Source: UBA1431 sp049324235
Lineage (GTDB): Bacteria; Bacillota; Clostridia; Christensenellales; UBA1431
Direction: 5' to 3'
Length of the DNA stretch: 64,000 nt
NCBI GenBank assembly: GCA_049324235.1
Contig: JBMOLJ010000056.1
Location: 1-64,000 of the forward strand
The position numbers were made by a program, and so were the translations under genes. This document shows, one piece after another, positions 37,360 through 46,209 of this stretch (positions within the stretch are counted from its first letter, which is position 1; each line of letters starts with the position of its first letter). The notes below the pieces were generated by a model. It had not been told where the DNA came from. It did no database searches and was given only the letters and a program-made list of their open reading frames with translations.

Positions 37360-38592
37360 TTATGCCGAAGTGGGGTAGGCAGACTCGCCGTGTTCGGACT
37401 GATCCAGACCCAGTATCTCGTCGCTTTCCTCAACACGAACCTTCATGAAGAGGGAGATTACCTTGAATATGATGAATGTTGCAACTGCCGCCAGTGCGAT
37501 GGTCACACCGATACCGATGAGCTGTGGCCCGATCAGGCTGCCACCGAAGAATACGCCTTCGTTGGTTACAAGCGGGTTCACCGCCGATGATGCGAACAAC
37601 CCTGTCGCAATGCCTCCCCATATTCCGCCGATACCGTGGCAGCCAAACGCATCCAGCGCGTCGTCGTAGCCCAGCTTCTTCTTCAATACGCTCACGCCCA
37701 GCCAGCAAAGCGGGCTGACCACAAGGCCGATGACAATCGACGCCCAAACCGGAACAAAGCCTGCCGCCGGTGTAATTGCAACCAGGCCGACAACTACGCC
37801 TGTTGCGGCGCCCAATGCGGTGGGCTTTTTGCTTACAATGGCCTCAACCGCCATCCAGGACAGCATCGCCATAGCGGCCGCCGTAACCGTCGTAACCAGC
37901 GCGTGCGCCGCCAGACCGTTTGCGGCAAGCGCGCTACCCGCGTTGAATCCGATCCATCCAAACAACAGAAGCGCTGCGCCGATGAGCACGAACGGGATGT
38001 TGTGCGGCAGGATGCTCCCGAAGCTCTTGCGCTTCCCAAGCAGTATACAGGCGACCAGGCCCGATACGCCCGAACTGATGTGAACGACGTTTCCTCCTGC
38101 AAAGTCGAGCGCGCCGACGTTAAAGAGGAATCCGCCCGCACCCCATACCATGTGCGCCAGGGGGTAGTATACGATCAGCGACCATAAGCCAACGAAAACC
38201 AGCAACGCGCCGTAGCGCATCCTTTCAGCGAGCGCTCCCGTAATCAGTGCAGGCGTGATGACCGCAAACATCATCTGGAACGCCGCAAAGAGCATGTGCG
38301 GCAGCGTCGTGCCGTACGTCGAACTCGGGTCCATCCCTACTGTGTTGAATCCGGCCCAGTCAAGATTGCCGAAAATTCCTGCGATGTCCGGTCCGAACGC
38401 GATGGAATATCCGATCAGCACCCACATCACGATCGCCAGACCAATGGTCCCGTACGACATCATCATCGTATTAAGCACGTTTTTCTGCCTTACCATACCG
38501 CCGTAGAAAAAAGCCAGCCCCGGCGTCATGACCAATACCAATGCCGTGGCAACGATCAGCCACGCGGTATCGCCGGTGTTAATTTCAGGCAT
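37360..38592 (-). CDS. amtB: Ammonium transporter AmtB
   Basis: A 410-residue Amt/Mep channel with eleven predicted transmembrane helices. Signatures: MTPGLAFFYGGMVRQKN, the pore histidines in PLAHMVWG and CHGIGGIWGG, and the phenylalanine gate region. The cytosolic tail (RVEESDEILGLDQSEHGESAYP) is the usual PII-contact segment. It admits ammonium when nitrogen is scarce; no glnK neighbour is present. The ATG at 38592 has GGGAGTGAG upstream. Expression is probably controlled through the leader hairpin at 38685-38722. Confidence 0.96.
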   Translation of the reverse strand: MPEINTGDTAWLIVATALVLVMTPGLAFFYGGMVRQKNVLNTMMMSYGTIGLAIVMWVLIGYSIAFGPDIAGIFGNLDWAGFNTVGMDPSSTYGTTLPHMLFAAFQMMFAVITPALITGALAERMRYGALLVFVGLWSLIVYYPLAHMVWGAGGFLFNVGALDFAGGNVVHISSGVSGLVACILLGKRKSFGSILPHNIPFVLIGAALLLFGWIGFNAGSALAANGLAAHALVTTVTAAAMAMLSWMAVEAIVSKKPTALGAATGVVVGLVAITPAAGFVPVWASIVIGLVVSPLCWLGVSVLKKKLGYDDALDAFGCHGIGGIWGGIATGLFASSAVNPLVTNEGVFFGGSLIGPQLIGIGVTIALAAVATFIIFKVISLFMKVRVEESDEILGLDQSEHGESAYPTSA

Positions 38593-38684
38593 GTGTCTCA
38601 CTCCCTTTTCCCATACAAAATGATTCCAAAATAACAAAAACGAACAAGAAGCAAAAAAATCACAGCCTCATTGCCCGTTTAACA

Positions 38685-38722
38685 AAAAAGCGCTTTAGGG
38701 GAAACATATTTTTCCCTAAAGC
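38685..38722 (-). promoter_or_regulatory. Hairpin with U-tract at the start of the amtB leader
   Basis: On the minus strand the new transcript runs about a dozen bases and then forms a stem of about 12 base pairs (GCTTTAGGGAAA / TTTCCCCTAAAGC, one bulged C) with a six-base loop, followed by GCTTTTTTG. This is a complete intrinsic terminator, lying about 95 bases before amtB and right after its promoter. No gene lies upstream on this strand, so it should act as an attenuator or release a short RNA. Confidence 0.7.
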
Positions 38723-38741
38723 ACCTTCGCCTATGCATTAA

Positions 38742-38770
38742 ATTATATGCACCCGTATAAAAAAAGTCAA
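38742..38770 (-). promoter_or_regulatory. Strong sigma-A promoter of amtB
   Basis: TTGACT (38765-38770), a 17-base spacer and TATAAT (38742-38747) on the minus strand; transcription start near 38735. About 145 bases before the amtB ATG. Confidence 0.88.
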
Positions 38771-39196
38771 TCCCTTTTTGCAGGATTTTGTTTCTATTCG
38801 TTCATTTTTTTTGCTTTTCTTTTCTGTTCAAAAAGGAAGCCTGGTTTTTTGATTCATCATAACAGAGCGCGGCTTTTGTGAAAAACACCCTTTTTTCGCA
38901 ATACTGTGTTTTCAAAAGAAATTCTTTTCACATAACACTCCGTTTGTTTTCACACGTTCAACATATTCATGGGTTATTCTTATTACGCCAAACAGCTTAT
39001 GTAGCCTGCACCCCGTTGGAAGGCTTTTGCAATTGTTTATAACTGGTTGGATTTCAGTGGATTTCCATTAAATTTTCACGTAAAAACAGGATGGAAGTCA
39101 AAACTAAAAACAACACGGCTGCGATAAAGCTAAAAACTGTTAGAATGCTTTGATTATTAAACTTCAATAACAAAAAACCATCGGAGGTATATTCTT
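38771..39196. other. A+T-rich gap between amtB and the MacA-like gene
   Basis: About 425 bases between divergent genes with no open frame of note. T- and A-rich, no recognised RNA or repeat. The MacA-like gene's promoter should lie near the right edge; no clear consensus pair was found. CGGAGG precedes its ATG. Confidence 0.5.
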
Positions 39197-40855
39197 ATGA
39201 AGATTAAAGAAACAGGCAAAAAACTACTTGGACGTTTGAAGAACAAAAAATCCGGTAAGTTTCTGATCATCGGCGTCCTTGCCGTTGCGCTGGTCACTGT
39301 CGGCGTCATTACTTTTGCGGGAAGCAACACCGCGGCCAACGCAAGCGTAACGTATCAGGTCGTGTCGCTCAAAACCGGGGATCTGCAAAAATATGTTTCC
39401 GGTTCTGGAACACTGGCAGCCGGAACGGAAACATCCGTGCTCGCCCCTGTTGCGCTCAGCATCACTTCTATCGTTGCAGAATCGGGCGAAAGCGTACAAG
39501 CCGGCGATGTCATCGCAAACATTGACATTGCTACGCTGGATTCCGAAATATCCGCTTTGCGCTCCGAAATCAAGTCGCTGGATAATACGATTAAAAATCT
39601 GAGCGCGGATAACGATTCGACCGATATCATTACATCTTCCATGCCGGGCCGCGTCAAACAGATTTACGCCAAGGCGGGAGACGAAGTGAATACGGTGCTG
39701 ACCGAAAACGGAGCGCTGCTCGTGCTATCCACCGACGGCAAGCTTAAGTTCAGCTTTACGCTGAAAGAGGCAACAACGCTGGAGATTGGAGACACACTCG
39801 ACGTAACCATTCCGAATGTCGATACCTATGAAGGCACCGTCCAGGGCGTTTCCAGCGACAGGAAGACCGTGACCGTTACGATTACCGATAACGGCCCGAA
39901 AGTCGGGGCAAAAGCCACCGCCGCGCTGGATGGCACAACGCTGGGCGCCGGGACGCTCGCAATCAACCACCCCATCACGGTCACGGCTTCGGGCGGTACG
40001 GTCAGCAAGCTTTATGTTGACGAAAACGACAAGGTATACAGCGGCACCTCCCTGCTCAAAGTGAAAAACCTCCCTGATTCGGAGGACTATGCGAGCACGG
40101 TGGCGCAACGCACAGCAAAAGCTAATGCGCTCGTATACGCGCAGCAAATCCAGGCGGCGGGCGCATTGGTGGCGCCCCGGGACGGCATCATTTCCTCTTC
40201 CTCGCTCAAGACGAACGGCTCCGTCAATAAAGGCGCTTCGATGTTCACCCTGAGTTCCAGCAAGACGATGGATCTTACGGTATCTATAGACGAACTCGAT
40301 ATATCGAGCATATCCGTGGGCCAGACAGCCACCGTTTCCGTAGACGCGGTTTCTGATAAAACGTACAACGCAACCGTGAAAAGCATCTCACAGGTGGGTA
40401 CGGCATCCAACGGCGTGACCAACTATGATGTAAAGCTCTCCCTGCCCGATGCGGATGACGCTTTGCGCATCGGCATGAACGCGACGGCTACGATCGTGAC
40501 CGAGGAAAGCAAGAACGTGCTGATGGTGCCGCTATCCGCCCTGCAGAGCAATGGCAGCGAACAATATGTCTGGGTCTACACCGGTTCGCTCCCCAGCGAT
40601 ACTTCACAGGACCCAGGGCAGAAGGTAACCGTGACGACCGGCCTGTCCAACGATTCCTATGCGGAAGTGAAGAGCGGCCTGACCTCCGATGACCAGGTGG
40701 TCGTCGTCACCGTCAAGTCAACAAGCTCCGATTCCACCAGCGGTAATATGAATCTAGGCGGACTGTCGGGCATGACCGGCCCGCAGGGCGGCGGTATGCA
40801 ACGTAATGACGGCGGCGCTCCACCGGACAAGAGCTCCAACGGCTCCTCAAACTGA
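39197..40855 (+). CDS. MacA-like periplasmic adaptor (HlyD family)
   Basis: A 552-residue adaptor with one N-terminal transmembrane anchor (about residues 20-42). Two biotinyl-lipoyl-type hairpins are seen: one around VLAPVALSITSIVAESGESVQAGDVIANID and one around GALVAPRDGIISSSSLKTNGSVNKG, each with internal repeats. Beta-barrel segments follow (MDLTVSIDELDISSISVGQTATV). The Gly/Ser/Asn-rich tail is low-complexity. It bridges the ABC permease to the cell wall space. First gene of a three-gene operon with the ATPase and permease. Substrate unknown. Confidence 0.88.
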   Translation: MKIKETGKKLLGRLKNKKSGKFLIIGVLAVALVTVGVITFAGSNTAANASVTYQVVSLKTGDLQKYVSGSGTLAAGTETSVLAPVALSITSIVAESGESVQAGDVIANIDIATLDSEISALRSEIKSLDNTIKNLSADNDSTDIITSSMPGRVKQIYAKAGDEVNTVLTENGALLVLSTDGKLKFSFTLKEATTLEIGDTLDVTIPNVDTYEGTVQGVSSDRKTVTVTITDNGPKVGAKATAALDGTTLGAGTLAINHPITVTASGGTVSKLYVDENDKVYSGTSLLKVKNLPDSEDYASTVAQRTAKANALVYAQQIQAAGALVAPRDGIISSSSLKTNGSVNKGASMFTLSSSKTMDLTVSIDELDISSISVGQTATVSVDAVSDKTYNATVKSISQVGTASNGVTNYDVKLSLPDADDALRIGMNATATIVTEESKNVLMVPLSALQSNGSEQYVWVYTGSLPSDTSQDPGQKVTVTTGLSNDSYAEVKSGLTSDDQVVVVTVKSTSSDSTSGNMNLGGLSGMTGPQGGGMQRNDGGAPPDKSSNGSSN

Positions 40856-40888
40856 AACCGTCAAAATAACCGCAAGGAGACATGATCC

Positions 40889-41575
40889 ATGATTATGATG
40901 CAAGATATTGGCAAGAAATACCACATGGGAGATCAGGACGTATATGCCCTTGACGAAGTATCCTTCCGCGTGGAGCCGAACGAGTTCGTTGCCATCGTCG
41001 GCCCCTCGGGAAGCGGAAAATCAACGCTGATGAACATCATGGGCTGCCTGGATGCGCCTGACAGCGGCGTATATGCATTGGACGGCCAGCCTGTCGATCA
41101 ATACAGCGATGACGAGTTGGCGCTGATCCGCAGCAAAAAAATCGGGTTCATCTTTCAGAGCTTTAATCTATTGAGCAAGCTCAATGCACTCGAAAATGTC
41201 GAGCTCCCCCTGATATACCAGAATGTCAAACCGTCCGAGCGCAGGGAGCGCGCGCTGCAGGCCCTGGAGTGCGTCGGGCTGTCCAACCGGATAAACCATA
41301 AACCGACAGAGCTGTCCGGCGGTCAGCAGCAGCGCGTGGCAATCGCGCGGGCACTGGCGAGCAAGCCTTCGCTCATACTGGCCGACGAGCCGACAGGAAA
41401 CCTGGACAGCAAAACAGGAAAAGAGCTGCTCGCCATCTTCCGGCAGCTGCACGAAGGCGGCAACACCATCGTGCTCATCACGCATGATGATTCGATCGCG
41501 CATCAGGCGAAACGCCGGATATACATAGAGGACGGAAAAATCGTAAGAGACACAAAGGAGGTGCATTCATGCTAG
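40889..41575 (+). CDS. ABC transporter ATPase, MacB/LolD type
   Basis: A 228-residue ATPase: Walker A GPSGSGKST, Q-loop FIFQSFNLL, signature LSGGQQQR, Walker B LILADEPTGNLDS and the H-loop ITHD. The class is the MacB/LolD/FtsE group that powers efflux or membrane-extrusion permeases. AAGGAG lies 9 bases before the ATG; the stop overlaps the permease gene by 7 bases. Confidence 0.94.
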   Translation: MIMMQDIGKKYHMGDQDVYALDEVSFRVEPNEFVAIVGPSGSGKSTLMNIMGCLDAPDSGVYALDGQPVDQYSDDELALIRSKKIGFIFQSFNLLSKLNALENVELPLIYQNVKPSERRERALQALECVGLSNRINHKPTELSGGQQQRVAIARALASKPSLILADEPTGNLDSKTGKELLAIFRQLHEGGNTIVLITHDDSIAHQAKRRIYIEDGKIVRDTKEVHSC

Positions 41576-42780
41576 CGCAATCCCTGCGCATGGCCGTCAA
41601 ATCCATTGCCGGCAATAAAATGCGCTCGTTTCTGACCATACTGGGCATCATCATCGGCGTGATTGCGGTTGTGGTGCTGGTGGCAATCGGCCAGGGCGCC
41701 AACTCCTCGGTGTCGTCCAGCATCGAAAGCCTGGGAACCAATTTGTTGACCGTAAACATCATGGGTGCCCGCGACAGCTCGGTCACCATGGATGAACTGT
41801 ACCAACTGGCGGCGGACAACGATTCGATTTCCGCTATCGCGCCCGCCATCACGCAAAGCGCAACCACCAAAGCGGGCGACAACGAATACACCGACGGCTC
41901 GATTATTGGCACGATACCTGGATACGACACCATCCGCAACCTGACCGTGGCAAGCGGCCGTTTCCTCAAGCAGCCCGATATCGACAACCGCAGCTATGTC
42001 GCCGTAATCGGCACGGATGTGGCCGACGAGCTGTTCGATTCCCGCAACGTCATAGGCAACACCTTCCGCATGGACGGCTATGATTTCACCGTAATAGGGT
42101 TATTGGAAGAAGAAGGCTCGAGCACAAGCGGATCGAACGACAACAAGATTATCATACCCTTCACGCTTGCCGAAAGGATCTTCTTCACCCCCGGCATCAG
42201 CACGTTTTATGCATCCGCATCCTCATCGGCTGATGTATCCATGGCCGAAGCCGTGCTGACGAACTACATGGACCAGAAGTTCGCCGCCGTCACAACCAGC
42301 AATACCTTTTCGGGCAGCGATACTTCAAATGATAATTATAAAATCTACAATCAAACCGATATGCTCGACACCCTCGATTCGGCAATGAGCACCCTGACGC
42401 TGATGCTGGGCGGCATTGCGGCCATATCGCTGCTGGTGGGCGGCATCGGGATCATGAACATCATGCTCGTATCGGTAAGCGAACGGACGCGCGAAATCGG
42501 CATCCGCAAAGCAATCGGCGCAAAACGAAGGAACATACTCACGCAGTTTTTAATCGAGGCGCTGGTTGTGTGCCTGCTGGGCGGGGTATTGGGGCTTATC
42601 ATATCGTTTGGCATCATGGAGATCCTGTCTCCCCTGCTCGATATGACCCTTACGCTCTCTGCTGGCATCGCAGAACTCGCCATAGGCTTTTCACTGGTCA
42701 TCGGCCTGATATTCGGCCTCTATCCGGCAAACAAAGCATCAAAGCTCCACCCCATCGAAGCGCTGCGGTACGACGGATAA
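41569..42780 (+). CDS. ABC permease, MacB type
   Basis: A 403-residue permease with one N-terminal helix, a large extracytoplasmic MacB-PCD domain (about residues 50-250) and three C-terminal helices of the FtsX kind. Typical residues: RSFLTILGIIIGV and SVSERTREIGIRKAIGAKRRNI. With the upstream adaptor and ATPase it forms a tripartite exporter for an unknown peptide or drug. It is probably regulated by the two-component system that follows. Confidence 0.92.
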   Translation: MLAQSLRMAVKSIAGNKMRSFLTILGIIIGVIAVVVLVAIGQGANSSVSSSIESLGTNLLTVNIMGARDSSVTMDELYQLAADNDSISAIAPAITQSATTKAGDNEYTDGSIIGTIPGYDTIRNLTVASGRFLKQPDIDNRSYVAVIGTDVADELFDSRNVIGNTFRMDGYDFTVIGLLEEEGSSTSGSNDNKIIIPFTLAERIFFTPGISTFYASASSSADVSMAEAVLTNYMDQKFAAVTTSNTFSGSDTSNDNYKIYNQTDMLDTLDSAMSTLTLMLGGIAAISLLVGGIGIMNIMLVSVSERTREIGIRKAIGAKRRNILTQFLIEALVVCLLGGVLGLIISFGIMEILSPLLDMTLTLSAGIAELAIGFSLVIGLIFGLYPANKASKLHPIEALRYDG

Positions 42781-42791
42781 ATATTATTTCA

Positions 42792-42817
42792 GGTTGGGGG
42801 AGGCTTATCCCCCAACC
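42792..42817 (+). terminator. Terminator of the MacAB-like operon
   Basis: A 10-base-pair stem (GGTTGGGGGA / TCCCCCAACC) 11 bases after the permease stop, followed by GCCTATTTTG; the T-run is short. Confidence 0.7.
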
Positions 42818-42825
42818 GCCTATTT

Positions 42826-42860
42826 TGTCATTCTGAAGAGGCGATGCGACTGAAGAATCT
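42826..42860 (+). repeat. Intergenic repeat of the TGTCATTCTGA...GAAGAATC type
   Basis: A 35-base segment starting TGTCATTCTGA and ending GAAGAATCT. A shorter related copy lies at 45227-45252. Such TGTCATTCTGA...GAAGAATC stretches recur between genes in many clostridial genomes; here both copies follow operon ends and flank the two-component pair. Confidence 0.55.
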
Positions 42861-43061
42861 AAAGATTATGACGGAAAAGGTTTTTCAACAGCCTACCCAC
42901 ACAGGCAATGGCCCTGATGGCAAACACGGGGGTTTGTCATCGGTCACAAACTCTGCTACACTTTACATCATTAGCAAGGGAAAAGGGCTTGTGTGGTAAC
43001 GAATCCAACCTGCTTTTAGAGACGGTACACTTTAAATACACATAACAGGGAGGGAAAAACG

Positions 43062-43736
43062 TTGGCACATATCCTGATAGCCGACGATGAAGCGCGTATC
43101 AGATCGGTCATAAGAGAATACGCCGAGTTTGAAGGGCATGAAGTGACCGAGGCCTGTGACGGCATGGAGGCCGTGGAGCTTTGCGAAAAAAACAATTTCG
43201 ATCTGATGATACTGGATATCATGATGCCCAGGCTGGACGGGTTCTCCGCGTGCAAAGCCATACGCAGGAACAAGGACATCCCCGTCCTGATGCTCTCGGC
43301 GCGCGGAGAAGAGTTCGACAAGCTCTTCGGTTTCGAACTCGGGATCGACGATTATGTCGTGAAGCCGTTCAGTCCGAAGGAACTGATGGCCCGTGTGAAG
43401 GTCATCCTCCAGCGCAACACCGCCACGCCTTCCTACTCCGCGCTCGAAAAGCGCGTGTTCGAAGGGCTGGAAATCGATTTCAAAGGCAAAAAAGTCGTTG
43501 TGGACGGCGAAGCCGTCGCGCTGACGCCCAAGGAATACGACCTGCTCTTTTTCATGGCGCAGCACCGCAACACCGCCTTTACCCGTGAAAACCTGCTTTC
43601 GAGCGTGTGGGGCTATACCTTCTTCGGCGATGACAGGACGGTGGATACGCATATCAAGATGCTGCGGGCAAAGCTGGGGCCTTACCGGAAATTTATCATT
43701 ACGCTGCGGGGGACGGGGTATAAATTTGAAGCTTAA
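43062..43736 (+). CDS. OmpR-family response regulator
   Basis: A 224-residue regulator. The receiver domain has the acidic pocket (ADDEAR), phospho-acceptor Asp51 in LMILDIMMPRLDGF and the conserved Lys in DDYVVKPFSPKEL. A winged-helix DNA-binding domain follows (LTPKEYDLLFFMAQHRNTAF, GDDRTVDTHIKMLRAKL). Start codon is TTG with AGGGAGG 7 bases upstream. The kinase gene overlaps its stop by 11 bases. Confidence 0.94.
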   Translation: MAHILIADDEARIRSVIREYAEFEGHEVTEACDGMEAVELCEKNNFDLMILDIMMPRLDGFSACKAIRRNKDIPVLMLSARGEEFDKLFGFELGIDDYVVKPFSPKELMARVKVILQRNTATPSYSALEKRVFEGLEIDFKGKKVVVDGEAVALTPKEYDLLFFMAQHRNTAFTRENLLSSVWGYTFFGDDRTVDTHIKMLRAKLGPYRKFIITLRGTGYKFEA

Positions 43737-45222
43737 CACACACAGCATCAAGTTTAAATTATGGATATATTTCATGCTCTTCTCTTTTATCATACTGAGC
43801 CTGTTATGGCTGCTTCAAACCGTGTTCATCAACACCTACTACAAAAAAATGAAGGAGCAGAACATTTCCTCTGCCGCAAACAGCATTTCTTCCCTGTACT
43901 CGGAAGTTTCGGGAATAGCGCTTAAAACGAAGCTTGACCAGATAGCGAACGAGAAGGACGTATTCATCGCGATCATGGACACCTCCGGCAACGCTGTCTA
44001 TTACGTGGACCCGGTGGGCAGGGACTTCATTTCATCCGTTCAGAACCTATCGGATAAATACAACCCGAACCACGGACAGGAGCCTCAGGACAGGCTCAAG
44101 GGCATCAGCAAAGCAATCATAGACAATGTGCTGCGTCAGCCCGGCGCCGTATTCCTGCAAAATTTTGAGGACATGCAGCAAAGGCCCATGCTGTTGTATG
44201 GGCAGGTGATCTACTCGCCGCAGAGCGAGCCTGCGGCGCTTATCATCAGCTCGCAGCTCATGCCGCTCAGGGAGACCGTGCAGATACTGAGCAACCAGCT
44301 TATCATCATCACCCTGATCATACTTGCGCTGGCGCTCGGTATCTCCCTGATCATCGCCTCCAGGATCTCCCGGCCCATCCAGAGGATAACCAAAACATCC
44401 GCGCAGCTTGCCGCGGGAAATTATAATGTTGTGTTCGAGCAGGACGGCTACGACGAGATCAATCAGCTCGCGGGCACGTTGAATTATGCGTCCCAGGGCC
44501 TGCAAAAGGTAGATACGCTGCGCCGCGAGCTGATAGCCAACGTTTCGCACGACCTGCGCACGCCGCTCACCATGATCAAGGCCTACGCAGAAATGATCCG
44601 CGATATTTCAGGCGGAAGCGAAGCCAAACGCAACGCGCACCTTGGCATCATTATAGAGGAGTGCGACCGGCTGGCAAGCCTGGTGCAAAACCTGCTTGAC
44701 CTCTCGAAAATGCAGGCGGGCGCAGCGGAGCTTCACCCCGCCGCCTTCGATATCGTGCAGAAAATCCGGGATGTCCTCACAAGATACGCCATACACAGCC
44801 AGCGGGACGGATACCGCTTCGTCTTTGAAGCCGCTGTGCCTGCAATGGTCTATGCCGACGAGGAACGCATCGAACAGGTGCTCTATAACCTTTTGAACAA
44901 TGCCGTGGCGCACACGGGAGAGGACAGGCGCGTCACCGTTTCGGTGCAGGAGACCGGCGCACGGGTGCGCGTCAGCATCACCGACACCGGCGCGGGCATC
45001 CCCAAGGACCACATCGAGCACATCTGGGACCGCTACTATAAAGGCGGCGACGGCAATACCGCCGCTGACCTGAGCCACGGGCTGGGGCTTGCTATCGTAA
45101 AGGCGGCCATGCTGATGCACGGAACAGCCTTCGGCGCTAAAAACGAATACGATAAAGGCGCGACCTTCTGGTTTGAGCTGCAAAAGGACACGGGGCTGTT
45201 ACCCGAAGGCAACGCTGAATAA
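43726..45222 (+). CDS. Sensor histidine kinase
   Basis: About 498 residues. Two transmembrane helices (about residues 14-35 and 195-220) bound an outer sensor region. A HAMP segment follows (SRISRPIQRITKTSAQLAAGN), then HisKA with the phospho-acceptor in ELIANVSHDLRTPLTMIK, and the HATPase (EQVLYNLLNNAVAHTG, DTGAGIP, GLGLAIVKAA). The start is taken as TTG at 43726, overlapping the regulator stop; the longer frame upstream would only copy the regulator gene out of frame. It probably tunes the upstream exporter. Confidence 0.9.
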   Translation: MKLNTHSIKFKLWIYFMLFSFIILSLLWLLQTVFINTYYKKMKEQNISSAANSISSLYSEVSGIALKTKLDQIANEKDVFIAIMDTSGNAVYYVDPVGRDFISSVQNLSDKYNPNHGQEPQDRLKGISKAIIDNVLRQPGAVFLQNFEDMQQRPMLLYGQVIYSPQSEPAALIISSQLMPLRETVQILSNQLIIITLIILALALGISLIIASRISRPIQRITKTSAQLAAGNYNVVFEQDGYDEINQLAGTLNYASQGLQKVDTLRRELIANVSHDLRTPLTMIKAYAEMIRDISGGSEAKRNAHLGIIIEECDRLASLVQNLLDLSKMQAGAAELHPAAFDIVQKIRDVLTRYAIHSQRDGYRFVFEAAVPAMVYADEERIEQVLYNLLNNAVAHTGEDRRVTVSVQETGARVRVSITDTGAGIPKDHIEHIWDRYYKGGDGNTAADLSHGLGLAIVKAAMLMHGTAFGAKNEYDKGATFWFELQKDTGLLPEGNAE

Positions 45223-45226
45223 TAAT

Positions 45227-45252
45227 TGTCATTAAGAGCACAGCGAAGAATC
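45227..45252 (+). repeat. Second copy of the TGTCATT...GAAGAATC repeat
   Basis: Begins TGTCATTAAGAG and ends GCGAAGAATCC, 5 bases after the histidine kinase stop. Shares its two ends with the copy at 42826-42860. Confidence 0.5.
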
Positions 45253-45272
45253 CTGAACGGTCAATGGACATG

Positions 45273-45305
45273 AATAAGCTCCCCATTGCTGAGGAGCTTA
45301 TTTTT
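45273..45305. terminator. Terminator after the two-component operon
   Basis: A 10-base-pair stem (AATAAGCTCC / GGAGCTTATT) with a 10-base loop and a following T-run. It can serve the convergent YdcF-like gene as well. Confidence 0.85.
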
Positions 45306-45316
45306 GTATGCAAATT

Positions 45317-45991
45317 TCACTTCGTCTCAAACGGCAGCTGCGCAACTGTCTGCGCGGGGCCGGCGCCTGCCTGCACCTCAATAAACGCCTTCGTTGCCGC
45401 AAAAAATTCTCGGATATCTTCGAGGATACTCCAGGCATATTCCTGTATGTCCGACCTTACCAGCGTGCAGGATACGCCCGCTGCGCGCGCCAGATACAGC
45501 GTACGCGCGGCGAACTGGTCCTGCGTGCAAATGAGCGCCTTCTTATCGCCAAAGTATTCCCTGGCGCGGAACATGGTATCAAGGGTGTCGAGGCCGGCGT
45601 TATCTACGATAATGGCATCCGACGGTACACCCTTTTCAATAGCATAGTCGCGCATGAGATCCGCCTCAAAAGCGTTGCTGCTTTGCGAAAATCCCCCCGA
45701 CAGCAGCATCTTTTGGGCCCTGCCCGCCTTATACAGCATGATTGCGCTGTCCATCCGGTCCTGCAGGTGTTGGGAAAACACCCCGCTGTTGATTGCACAA
45801 CCGGGCACGATGATATAATCGGCCTGCGGGATATTCTCCATTTTCTGTATCGGGTAGATACCCCCGGCGCGCGCCTGATCCACGTGCAGCCTGCAAAACA
45901 GGGCGAACCCGCCCGCCATGAGGACGAGCGCCGCCATAATGACTGCAATATGCCTGGGTATGTTCATTCTCTTTTTTCTCGTTCGTGCCAT
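45317..45991 (-). CDS. YdcF/SanA-like DUF218 protein
   Basis: A 224-residue protein with an N-terminal membrane helix (about residues 13-32) and a DUF218 domain. Conserved elements: DYIIVPGCAINSGVFSQHLQDRM, AQKMLLSGG, EADLMRDYAIEKGV and VDNAGLDTLDTM. Members are envelope proteins of uncertain activity; SanA-like ones affect envelope integrity. A later ATG (45967) could be the start. Confidence 0.8.
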   Translation of the reverse strand: MARTRKKRMNIPRHIAVIMAALVLMAGGFALFCRLHVDQARAGGIYPIQKMENIPQADYIIVPGCAINSGVFSQHLQDRMDSAIMLYKAGRAQKMLLSGGFSQSSNAFEADLMRDYAIEKGVPSDAIIVDNAGLDTLDTMFRAREYFGDKKALICTQDQFAARTLYLARAAGVSCTLVRSDIQEYAWSILEDIREFFAATKAFIEVQAGAGPAQTVAQLPFETK

Positions 45992-46209
45992 ATATAGATT
46001 ATAACTTGTCCTGCCCTATGATTCCAGCGAAACATGTCGAATCCCGGCGGCCGCCATAAGCATATATATCACAAAGTATGTGTCCCAGACATTTTTCTTT
46101 CTCCGGCGTAATATAGATGCCCAATGTGAGATAAAAAAACATGGTTCCCTGACACCGTTTTTCAGAATGAAGCCTCTCAAGGCGCAATTATCCGGGAGGG
46201 GTTGGATCA

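Noticed and set aside
42930..42947. Copy of the TTTGTCATCGG sequence found in the terminator at 51355-51390
   Set aside because: An 11-base match without the palindrome is compatible with chance.
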